NCBI RefSeq assembly: GCF_900114825.1
Contig: NZ_FOUI01000003.1
Span: 1 to 64,000, forward strand
From: Halopseudomonas yangmingensis
GTDB taxonomy: Bacteria > Pseudomonadota > Gammaproteobacteria > Pseudomonadales > Pseudomonadaceae
Length of the DNA stretch: 64,000 nt
Direction: 5' to 3'
The number at the start of each line of letters is the position of its first letter. Position 1 is the first letter of the stretch. The notes beneath the pieces were generated by a model. That model had not been told where the DNA came from, ran no database searches, and saw nothing but the letters and a program-made list of their open reading frames with translations. A program made the translations under genes and the position numbers. Shown piece after piece: positions 57,082 through 64,000 of the stretch.

Positions 57082-57584
57082 GTGACAGGAAGCCTCTGTG
57101 GCCGCATCCCTGGTTGAGCGGCGTGATGCTGGTTATCTGGCTGCTGCTGATGAAGGATCTGTCATTGGGCGTGCTGTTGCTCGGTATTGTGCTGGCGTGG
57201 GCTATTCCGCGTATGACCCATGTATTCTGGCCAAACCCGCCGGGACTGCGTCATCCGCTGGTTTTCCTGCGTTTCTGTGCGCGGGTGTTGTGGGACATTG
57301 CCGAGGCAAACGTCGAGGTGGCACGACTGGTTTACGGGCGTTCGCGCAAGTTGCGTCCTGCATTCATCGAGTACCCGCTGGAAGTGAAGGACAGCTTTAC
57401 CATCAGTCTGCTGGCCAGCACAGTGTCGCTGACGCCGGGTACGGTGTCGGCAGACATCAGTGATGACCGCTGCACGCTGTTGATCCATGTGCTTGATCTG
57501 GAGGACGAGCAGGCGCTTGTGCAACTGATCAAGCAGCGCTACGAATGGCCGCTGAAGGAGGTGTTCGAATGCTCGACATCGTGA
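57078..57584 (+). CDS. mrpE2: Mrp antiporter subunit MrpE, operon 2
   Basis: A 168-residue subunit with N-terminal helices (LSGVMLVIWLLLMKDLSLGVLLLG) and the block SLLASTVSLTPGTVSADISDD. Overlaps mrpD2 by four bases and mrpF2 by 16. Confidence 0.93.
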   Translation: MSDRKPLWPHPWLSGVMLVIWLLLMKDLSLGVLLLGIVLAWAIPRMTHVFWPNPPGLRHPLVFLRFCARVLWDIAEANVEVARLVYGRSRKLRPAFIEYPLEVKDSFTISLLASTVSLTPGTVSADISDDRCTLLIHVLDLEDEQALVQLIKQRYEWPLKEVFECSTS

Positions 57585-57838
57585 TACTGGTGTGCCTCGG
57601 CCTGATTACGCTGGCGTTGCTATGCACGCTGATCCGTATTTTTCGCGGACCAGACCTGCCTGACCGGATACTGGCTCTGGATACCCTGTATATCAACAGC
57701 ATCGCCCTGATCATGCTGCTGGGACTGTACCTGAAGTCGGATCTGTTCTTTGAGGCTGCCTTGCTGATTGCGGTAATGGGCTTCGTCAGTACAGTGGCGG
57801 TAGCCAAGCATCTGATGCGCGGCAACATCATCGAGTGA
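57569..57838 (+). CDS. mrpF2: Mrp antiporter subunit MrpF, operon 2
   Basis: An 89-residue three-helix subunit with IRIFRGPDLPDRILALDTLYI. AAGGAGGTG lies before ATG 57569, inside the end of mrpE2; the eight-codon upstream extension is rejected. Confidence 0.92.
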   Translation: MLDIVILVCLGLITLALLCTLIRIFRGPDLPDRILALDTLYINSIALIMLLGLYLKSDLFFEAALLIAVMGFVSTVAVAKHLMRGNIIE

Positions 57839-57847
57839 GGAGGGCCT

Positions 57848-58186
57848 GTGGCAGATATTTCCCTGTTTGACTGGCTGGCGGCGGCGCTATTGCTGATCGG
57901 CAGCATTTTTGCGCTGACCGGCTCGATTGCTTTGCTCAAGCTGCCGGACTTTTTTATGCGCCTGCATGGACCGACCAAGTCCACCACCCTGGGGGTGGGG
58001 GCTCTGGTGATAGGCTCCATGCTGTATTTTAGCACCCGTGGCGACGGCATCAGCGTGCATGAGCTGCTGATCACCATTTTCCTGTTCATGACTGCCCCGG
58101 TCAGTGCCAACATGCTGGCCAAGGCTGCCATGCATCAGAAACTGCGTCGGGTCAAGCGGACTCGTGGGGAGCCGTGGGAGCAGTAA
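57848..58186 (+). CDS. mrpG2: Mrp antiporter subunit MrpG, operon 2
   Basis: A 112-residue three-helix subunit (AALLLIGSIFALTGSIALLKL, then PDFFMRLHGPTKSTTLGVG). GTG start after GAGGAGG. The last gene of operon 2; its 3' end overlaps the convergent psd gene by 35 bp. Confidence 0.92.
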   Translation: MADISLFDWLAAALLLIGSIFALTGSIALLKLPDFFMRLHGPTKSTTLGVGALVIGSMLYFSTRGDGISVHELLITIFLFMTAPVSANMLAKAAMHQKLRRVKRTRGEPWEQ

Positions 58187-59027
58187 CCAGCTCGCCCATC
58201 GCCTGACCCATGCGTACCGCACTGCCGGCCAGCAGCTCAGGGTTCCACTGCACCGCGCCGGGTGCAAACAGCACTATCGCGGTTGAGCCCAGTTTGAAAC
58301 GCCCCATCTCGGCACCGCGCTCCAGTTGCGGTGCCGCCTCACCGTAACGCTGTGCCTTGAGTTGCCGGCGTGGCGGTGCTACCAGACCAGCCCAGACAGT
58401 TTCCACCGAGGCGACGATCATCGCGCCGACCAGCACCACGGCCATCGGGCCGGCGGGGGTGTCGAACAGGCAGACCACCCGCTCGTTGCGGGCAAACAGC
58501 TCGGGAACGTTCTCGGCGGTGGTCTGGTTGACCGAAAACAGCTTGCCGGGGACATAGATCATGTCGGTCAGGGTACCGGCCAGCGGCATATGCACCCTGT
58601 GGTAGTCGCGTGGTGACAGGTACACGGTGGCAAACTCGCCGCCCTGGAACTGCGCGGCATGCTCGGGGTTGCCGCCCAACAGTTCCAGCACGCTGAAACT
58701 CTGGCCCTTGGCCTGGAATACCCGACCATGTTCGATGCGGCCGAGCTGGCTGATTGCGCCGTCGGCCGGACAGAGCACTCCATTCCCCTCAGCCAGTGGG
58801 CGTGCGCCATCCTTCAGTGCACGGGTGAAGAAGTCATTGAAGCAGGCGTAGGCGGTCGGGTCTTCCTGCACGGCTTCGCTCATATCGACCTGATAGCGCT
58901 TGGCGAACCAGCGGGTGAACGGGTCCTTCAGCCAGGCCCAGCGGCATTCGGCAATGCAGCCGGCCAGACGCGACAGCAGGTGGTGCGGCAGCAGGTGCTG
59001 CAGGGCGATAAACAGGGTGTCACGCAT
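58152..59027 (-). CDS. psd: Phosphatidylserine decarboxylase proenzyme
   Basis: Makes phosphatidylethanolamine from phosphatidylserine at the inner membrane. The 291-residue proenzyme has FNDFFTRALKDGARPL, PADGAISQLGRI, the catalytic DYHRVHMPL, VVLVGAMIVASVE and the self-cleavage site LGST in FKLGSTAIVLFAPG, where the Ser becomes the pyruvoyl group. It is followed upstream by rhdA, as in P. aeruginosa. Confidence 0.96.
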   Translation of the reverse strand: MRDTLFIALQHLLPHHLLSRLAGCIAECRWAWLKDPFTRWFAKRYQVDMSEAVQEDPTAYACFNDFFTRALKDGARPLAEGNGVLCPADGAISQLGRIEHGRVFQAKGQSFSVLELLGGNPEHAAQFQGGEFATVYLSPRDYHRVHMPLAGTLTDMIYVPGKLFSVNQTTAENVPELFARNERVVCLFDTPAGPMAVVLVGAMIVASVETVWAGLVAPPRRQLKAQRYGEAAPQLERGAEMGRFKLGSTAIVLFAPGAVQWNPELLAGSAVRMGQAMGELVTAPTAPHESA

Positions 59028-59036
59028 GGGTTGTCC

Positions 59037-59843
59037 TCAGAGTTCCACAGGGGTGGAGGGGTGGTTGCCCCATTCCGACCAGGAGCCGGCATAGGCGCGG
59101 ATGCGCGGATAACCGAGCAGGCGGGCGATCAGGTAGGTAAAGCCGGAGCGGTGATGGGTCTGGCAGTGGGTAACCAGATCGCGGTCGGGGGTAATGCCAA
59201 GCGCCTGCAGGCACTCGGCGATGTCACTGCGCAGGCGCAGCTGGCGTTGCGGATCCATCGCCGCCGTCCATTCGAAGTTGACCGCACCGGGGATGTGCCC
59301 GGCCTTGCTGGCAAACACCCGCTGGCCGGTATGTTCGGCCGGTGAGCGGGCATCCCATACCAGCAGTTCGGGATTGTCGAGGTTGGCCAGCAGCTGCTCG
59401 ACACTGATCGTAAAATTCTGGTTGAGTTGCAGCTGAGGGCTGGTCGCGGCGACCCTTTCGGTCCCGTTTTGCAGTGGCAGGCCGGCGTCATGCCAGGCAT
59501 GCAGGCCGCCGTTTAGATAGCTCCAGTTGTTATGGCCGATGCTGTCCAGCAACCAGATAAAGCGTCCGGCCCAACCGCCGCCTTCATCGTCGTAGACCAC
59601 ATAGTGAATATCCTGATGGTGACCGAGCTCGGCGAACAGCCGGGTCAGTTGTGCAGGCGCAGGCACCAGTCCCGGCAGCGGTGCGCCAGCCGTGGTCAGC
59701 ATCGGGTCGACATGCACGGCACCGGGGATATGTGCGGCGGCATATTGCTCGTTGGGGCACAGGTCGACCAGACGTATCCGCAAGGGATCAATCGGCATTG
59801 CCAGCTGTTCCGGCTCCAGCAGTCGGGGCAGTTTTTCGGTCAT
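59037..59843 (-). CDS. rhdA: Thiosulfate sulfurtransferase (rhodanese) RhdA
   Basis: A 268-residue tandem-rhodanese enzyme moving sulfane sulfur. The inactive N-terminal domain (VYDDEGGGWAGRFIWLLDSIG) precedes the catalytic one with active-site loop CQTHHRSG, the exact loop of Azotobacter RhdA. ATG 59843 is preferred over a 12-codon extension. Ten bp separate it from psd. Confidence 0.94.
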   Translation of the reverse strand: MTEKLPRLLEPEQLAMPIDPLRIRLVDLCPNEQYAAAHIPGAVHVDPMLTTAGAPLPGLVPAPAQLTRLFAELGHHQDIHYVVYDDEGGGWAGRFIWLLDSIGHNNWSYLNGGLHAWHDAGLPLQNGTERVAATSPQLQLNQNFTISVEQLLANLDNPELLVWDARSPAEHTGQRVFASKAGHIPGAVNFEWTAAMDPQRQLRLRSDIAECLQALGITPDRDLVTHCQTHHRSGFTYLIARLLGYPRIRAYAGSWSEWGNHPSTPVEL

Positions 59844-59862
59844 GGGTACTCCAGATTGATGG

Positions 59863-61461
59863 TCAGCGGCGGAAGGCAATCAGTGCCTTCTGAAGGCATT
59901 CGGCGGTTTTACGCAGCGGTGTGAGGCGTTGCTGGCGCTGGCGCGGATCAAGGGATTGCTGGTCGCAGGCAATCATTCCGATCAGTTGCTGATCCTTCCA
60001 CAGGGGCAGCAAACAGTGACGGTGCTCGCCGAGCAACAGTTTCAGCGGTCCCGGCAGCAAGGCACCAAGTTCCGGTCGGGAAGCGGATTCTATCAGGGCA
60101 ACCGGATTTTCGCTCAGCCAGCGGTACCACTGGGTGTTGCGGCTACAAGCAAAACTTTGCCCGATAACCCGGCTTCCGGCGGGTTGTCCGTGGGCTGCCA
60201 CGACCAGCAGCTGTTCCTTGCCCGCGTTGTACAGGGCGATCCAGTGTGCCGGCAGGCCAAGCCCCTGGTGTAGTGCTTCGGTTGCGCAGCCGAGTAACGC
60301 TTGCAGATTATGAAAGCCCTGCGGGCTGTTGAGCAGTTGCTGGCAGGCGTTGCGCCAGCACTGTACATCCAGGTCTGCTGCCGGGGTGGCGGGTTTGCCG
60401 GTCTTGCCGGGTGCTGGCGTATCGGGTGAGCGGGTGGCCTGGGGTTGCTGTTGTGGCAGACGCCCCCCGTCGGGCCAGGGCAGGGCGGCGGCAGGCAACC
60501 AGAGGTCGCTGCTGCCTTCTGGGTAGCGCCGCTGGCACAGACTGACGGCCTGCTGGTGGTTGAGGCTGCAGATGTCTTCCAGCGCGCTGCCCAGGTAGAG
60601 TGCCGCCAGTTTTTGCCAGCGCAGCGTCTGGTGGCCTTGCCAGGTATGCAGGGCGCCCAATGCAATGCCATTGGCAATCAAGGGGGCATTGGCGGGCTGA
60701 ACCAGCCAGCGGTATAGTTGGCGGTCGTTGTCCAGCGCCAGTTGTTGCTGGCGCGGGTGCGCGCTGTCATGGGCGATACGCAGGGCGCGTACCATCTGCC
60801 GCCGGTGTTCGGCCAGGGTCTTCAATCCCCGGGTAATCCAGGGAGACAGCCACCATTCCTCGGCCAGCTGTCGGGATAATTGCAGCAGCCACTGGCCATC
60901 GTGGCCGGGGCCGCTGCCATCATCAATGCGCGGTAACAGGTTGTGACTGTCCCAATGGTCGAATATTGCCGGATGACGGCGTGCCAGCAGCCAGCAAGGT
61001 GCCAGAAACAGCAGGCTTGCCAGCGCCAGTTCTGGCCAGACGCGTGCCATGCGCTGGGCAAACAGGCCCTGGGACTGGAATAGTGCATGCTGGCTGATCA
61101 GTAACATCTGCCGGCAGGCAGCGGGTAGTTGCGCGTCCTCCGTTACAGGCAAGGCTTCGATGGCCTGACGGATACGCTGGGTGCCGAGCAGGTTGCAGGC
61201 CTGTTCAAGGGTCAGCACGTCAATATCCCGTTTGCGCGCAATGTCGCCCGCTGCGCGGCACAACTGCAGCGCTGCGGCCGGTGATTCGTGCAGGCGAGCG
61301 GAAAACTCCGCAAGGCTCAATTGCTCGTTGGCAAGCATCGACAGTAATTGACTGCGCTGCGAGGCAGAAACAGGCAGCAAATCCCTGCTCAGGGTTTTTG
61401 CCAGACTGCCGATATCCTCGGTTAATATGGATCGTGCGTCGGTCGCTTGATGATTGCTCAT
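59863..61461 (-). CDS. HDOD-GAF signalling protein, PA4955-like
   Basis: A 532-residue protein with an HDOD-like N-terminal region (residues about 20-230, LLPVSASQRSQLLSMLANEQL, LEQACNLLGTQRIRQAIEALP), a Pro/Gln-rich linker and a C-terminal GAF-like domain (WIALYNAGKEQLLVVAAHGQP, CLLPLWKDQQLIGMIACDQQS). No catalytic residues are evident. Same position as P. aeruginosa PA4955, divergent from motA; a motility or c-di-GMP link is inferred from position only. Confidence 0.78.
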   Translation of the reverse strand: MSNHQATDARSILTEDIGSLAKTLSRDLLPVSASQRSQLLSMLANEQLSLAEFSARLHESPAAALQLCRAAGDIARKRDIDVLTLEQACNLLGTQRIRQAIEALPVTEDAQLPAACRQMLLISQHALFQSQGLFAQRMARVWPELALASLLFLAPCWLLARRHPAIFDHWDSHNLLPRIDDGSGPGHDGQWLLQLSRQLAEEWWLSPWITRGLKTLAEHRRQMVRALRIAHDSAHPRQQQLALDNDRQLYRWLVQPANAPLIANGIALGALHTWQGHQTLRWQKLAALYLGSALEDICSLNHQQAVSLCQRRYPEGSSDLWLPAAALPWPDGGRLPQQQPQATRSPDTPAPGKTGKPATPAADLDVQCWRNACQQLLNSPQGFHNLQALLGCATEALHQGLGLPAHWIALYNAGKEQLLVVAAHGQPAGSRVIGQSFACSRNTQWYRWLSENPVALIESASRPELGALLPGPLKLLLGEHRHCLLPLWKDQQLIGMIACDQQSLDPRQRQQRLTPLRKTAECLQKALIAFRR

Positions 61462-61563
61462 TGATTTTGGCAGCTAGAGGCTCCGGAATTGTGCAAACTA
61501 TAGCGCGGCTGTTTTGATTGAGTCACGACCGCTTACCGGATTGAGATAGGGAAAAATGTAGCA

Positions 61564-62418
61564 ATGCTGAAAATCGCAGGTTTTGTCGTGGTTATTGCCA
61601 GCGTGCTCACCGGTTTTGTACTTTCCGGTGGGCATTTGCTGGCGCTCTGGCATCCCTTTGAAATTCTGATTATTGGCGGTGCGGCCTTTGGAGCCTTTAT
61701 GGTGGCGAACACCATGGGCACGATTAAAAAGGTGTTTGGCAAGATTCCGGTATTACTGTTTGGTCACAAATTCAGCAAGGCTTACTACCTTGACGTGCTT
61801 GGTGTGCTTTACGAGGTACTGAACAAGAGTCGCCGTGAAGGCATGATGGCCATCGAGGCAGATATCGAGGCACCGGACCAGAGTCCGATTTTCGGAAAGT
61901 ACCCGGCGATCCTCAAGGATCAGCGGATGACAGCCTTTATCTGCGATTACCTGCGCATCATGACTACCGGCAATATGGCTCCGCATGAACTGGAAGCCCT
62001 GTTCGATGTGGAAATCTCCACGCTCAGCGAAGAGTTACAGGAGCCGGCCCATGCGGTAACCCGCGTTGCCGATGCCTTGCCGGGTTTCGGTATTGTCGCT
62101 GCGGTGCTGGGTATTGTGATCACCATGGGTATTCTTGGTGATGCCGACAACACCGAAATCGGCGAGAAGGTGGCGACAGCTCTGGTGGGTACCTTTCTTG
62201 GTATCTGGGCCGCCTATGGTTTTGTCGGTCCCTTTGCCGCTGCCATGACCCATGAAGCGAACGAGGAGGCCAATAGCTATGAGGCCATCAAGATGTGCCT
62301 GGTGGCGAGCGCCCAGGGGCTACCGCCGGCGCTGGCCGTCGAGTTTGGCCGCAAGGCGCTGATCTCCGACCATCGTCCCAGTTTTACTGAGCTGGAAGAG
62401 TCGGTGCGGGGACGCTGA
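61564..62418 (+). CDS. motA: Flagellar stator protein MotA
   Basis: The 284-residue stator subunit with four membrane helices and the large cytoplasmic loop (KFSKAYYLDVLGVLYEVLNK, GKYPAILKDQRMTAFICDYLR). The conserved proline region RVADALPGFGIVAAVLGIVI is present. Weak ribosome site (GGGAAAAA) before ATG 61564. No clear sigma-28 promoter is visible in the 102-bp gap upstream. Pairs with motB 2 bp downstream. Confidence 0.95.
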   Translation: MLKIAGFVVVIASVLTGFVLSGGHLLALWHPFEILIIGGAAFGAFMVANTMGTIKKVFGKIPVLLFGHKFSKAYYLDVLGVLYEVLNKSRREGMMAIEADIEAPDQSPIFGKYPAILKDQRMTAFICDYLRIMTTGNMAPHELEALFDVEISTLSEELQEPAHAVTRVADALPGFGIVAAVLGIVITMGILGDADNTEIGEKVATALVGTFLGIWAAYGFVGPFAAAMTHEANEEANSYEAIKMCLVASAQGLPPALAVEFGRKALISDHRPSFTELEESVRGR

Positions 62419-62420
62419 GC

Positions 62421-63518
62421 GTGGACAACAATCAGCCGATTATCGTCAAGCGCATCAGTCGCAAGGCCGATGGCCACCATGGCGGTTCCTGGAAAATTGC
62501 TTTTGCCGACTTTGCCGTGGCGATGATGGCGTTCTTTCTGGTGATGTGGTTGCTGGCCAGCGCGACACCGGAACAGTTGAAAATGATTTCAGGCTATTTC
62601 AACGATCCTGTCGGTTTTAGCGAAGGTGGCAGTCCCTTTGCGATAGATCTTGGTGGATCACCGACAGTGGCGCCGCAGCGCACGCTGAATGAGCAGAGTG
62701 ACGCTGACCTGCAGACCCTGGATAGCCAGTCGATCATGAGCCTGGCCGAGGAGGTCGAGCGCCTGGAACTGGATTTGCTGCTGCAGGAACTGCAGAACAA
62801 GATCGACCAGGAGCCGGTGCTGCAACGCTTCAAGGACCAGATACTGTTGGAAATCACCCAGGACGGTCTGCGCATCCAGATTGTCGATGCCGAGAACCGG
62901 CCGATGTTCGCCAGTGGCAGCGCCCAGCTGCAGAGCTACTTCGAGGGCATATTGCTGGCGTTGAGTGACACCATTGCCCGGGTGCCGAAAAAGATCAGCA
63001 TCAGCGGACATACCGATGCCAAGCCTTTTGTTGGCCGGCGCGACTACGGCAACTGGGAACTGTCCAGTGACCGGGCGAATGCGGCGCGGCGCACCTTGCT
63101 GGCAGCCGGTTATCCTGAGGCGCAGGTGGCCCGGGTGGTCGGTTTTGCCGATTCGGCATTGTTTGACCGGGCAGATCCATTCAACCCGGTCAATCGGCGC
63201 ATCGACATCGTGGTGCTGAACAAGCGCGCTGAAGAACAGTTGTACGAGGGGCAGCAGCCGGAGGAGGTTGACCAGCCACCGGTTGATCAGGCGGTGGACA
63301 CTGAGGAACCGGCCGGGGCCGGCTCGTCGGCAGCCGGTGACCTGCCGGATCAGCCTATCAGCCTGCCAGTACCTGCAACCCCGGCAACGCCAGAGCCGGC
63401 AGACGCCGGCCAGCCAGAGCAGACAACCGAGGATGCTGCGCCTGCGACGCAGGATGGAGCAAGAACCCTCAACCTGTTCGAGGATGCGCGCTCGCTGCAG
63501 CGCTTGCGCGAGGACTGA
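62421..63518 (+). CDS. motB: Flagellar stator protein MotB
   Basis: The 365-residue proton-channel subunit. A single helix carries the proton-accepting Asp in IAFADFAVAMMAFFLVMWLL, followed by a plug region and the OmpA-like peptidoglycan-binding domain (ISISGHTDAKPFVGRRDYGNWELSSDRA, NRRIDIVVL). A Pro/Glu/Ala-rich tail of about 80 residues is longer than in E. coli MotB. GTG start at 62421. The Asp and lack of polar MotX/Y features suggest a proton-driven stator. Confidence 0.95.
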   Translation: MDNNQPIIVKRISRKADGHHGGSWKIAFADFAVAMMAFFLVMWLLASATPEQLKMISGYFNDPVGFSEGGSPFAIDLGGSPTVAPQRTLNEQSDADLQTLDSQSIMSLAEEVERLELDLLLQELQNKIDQEPVLQRFKDQILLEITQDGLRIQIVDAENRPMFASGSAQLQSYFEGILLALSDTIARVPKKISISGHTDAKPFVGRRDYGNWELSSDRANAARRTLLAAGYPEAQVARVVGFADSALFDRADPFNPVNRRIDIVVLNKRAEEQLYEGQQPEEVDQPPVDQAVDTEEPAGAGSSAAGDLPDQPISLPVPATPATPEPADAGQPEQTTEDAAPATQDGARTLNLFEDARSLQRLRED

Positions 63519-63521
63519 ATC

Positions 63522-64000
63522 TCAGGCCAGGCTGGACAGGATATGCCGGTAGCTGTCCATCCGCCGTTGGCTGATCTCGCCGTTTTGCAGCGCCTGCAGT
63601 AGTGCGCAGCCGGGCTCGTGCAGATGCCGGCAGTCGCGGAAGCGGCAGCGTCCCAGGTGCGGGCGAAACTCGATAAAACCCTCCAGCAGATCATCCTGGC
63701 TGATATGGCTCAGACCGAACTCGCGGATGCCGGGCGAGTCAATCAGGTCGCCACCGACGGGGAAGTGAAAGAGTCTGGCGGTGGTGGTGGTATGGGTGCC
63801 CTTGCCGGTGCTTTCCGAGAGTGCGCCGACGCGCAGGTCGACGCCCGGCAGCAGGGCATTGATCAGCGACGACTTGCCGACCCCGGACTGGCCGACAAAC
63901 ACGCTGACGTGATCCTTCAGTGCTTCATGCAGGGGCTCCAGCCCTTCACCGCGATCGGCCGACAGGCGCAGGGTGCGATAGCCGAGTGCGGCATAATCCG
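63522..64000 (-). CDS. rsgA: Ribosome small-subunit GTPase RsgA, 5' end outside window
   Basis: The C-terminal 159 codons of RsgA, a circularly permuted GTPase in late 30S maturation. G1 [21 protein letters not shown] and the zinc motif [14 protein letters not shown] (C-x4-C-x-H-x5-C) are present. The frame remains open to the window edge, so the gene continues beyond 64000. Convergent with motB, 3 bp apart; the motB-rsgA adjacency matches P. aeruginosa. Confidence 0.94.
   Translation of the reverse strand, partial: DYAALGYRTLRLSADRGEGLEPLHEALKDHVSVFVGQSGVGKSSLINALLPGVDLRVGALSESTGKGTHTTTTARLFHFPVGGDLIDSPGIREFGLSHISQDDLLEGFIEFRPHLGRCRFRDCRHLHEPGCALLQALQNGEISQRRMDSYRHILSSLA

Overview
The window reads as a chromosomal segment of a Pseudomonas-lineage gammaproteobacterium. 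The evidence is the protein families (FleQ, FliS, FimX, RhdA with its CQTHHRSG active site), GC-rich codon use, and a gene order that, from memory, closely follows Pseudomonas aeruginosa PA4938-PA4967 (parE-parC, queG-nnr-tsaE-ami-mutL-miaA-hfq-hflX-hflK-hflC-DUF2065-hisZ-purA, serB-fimX-PA4958, psd-rhdA-PA4955-motAB-rsgA). Two tandem Mrp Na+/H+ antiporter operons suggest a saline or alkaline lifestyle, for example a Halopseudomonas-like lineage. That placement is inference.

Layout. 1-5 kb: a type IV pilin gene with a sigma-54 promoter, then fliS, fliT, fleQ and an unusual gene fusing the FleS sensory part directly to the FleR AAA+/HTH part, with no kinase and no receiver. 5-11 kb (minus strand): an HDOD protein, YgfZ, a HicAB pair whose toxin gene carries an amber stop, and a PhnDCEE-type ABC importer. 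10.7-17.3 kb: hydroxypyruvate isomerase-like gene and parE - phytase-like esterase - retropepsin - parC. 17.3-18.1 kb: a non-coding array of nested palindromic repeats. 18-33 kb: efpL, queG and the conserved tsaE-amidase-mutL-miaA-hfq-hflXKC-hisZ-purA run. 33-40 kb: a membrane protein with a degenerate cyclase-like domain, serB, FimX and a PilZ protein. 40-46 kb: epmB, efp and epmA (lysine-type EF-P with its modification enzymes), an M48 lipoprotein protease, an SRAP protein lacking every catalytic residue, an acyltransferase and SlyB. 46.4-58.2 kb: two complete, diverged six-gene mrp operons. 58.2-64 kb: psd, rhdA, an HDOD-GAF protein, motA, motB and the 3' part of rsgA.

How the genes work together. 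Motility and surface control recurs: FleQ should drive the fleSR fusion through a perfect sigma-54 promoter, FimX and the PilZ protein belong to c-di-GMP control of twitching, and MotAB is a flagellar stator. Translation rescue forms a second theme: EF-P with Lys34, EpmA and EpmB are adjacent and EfpL lies 23 kb away, in place of the EarP/rhamnose system usual in Pseudomonas. The most notable items are the kinase-less FleS-FleR fusion, the dead HicA toxin beside an intact HicB, the degenerate SRAP protein, the tandem Mrp operons (the second with a leader of about 190 nt) and the repeat array at an apparent synteny breakpoint.
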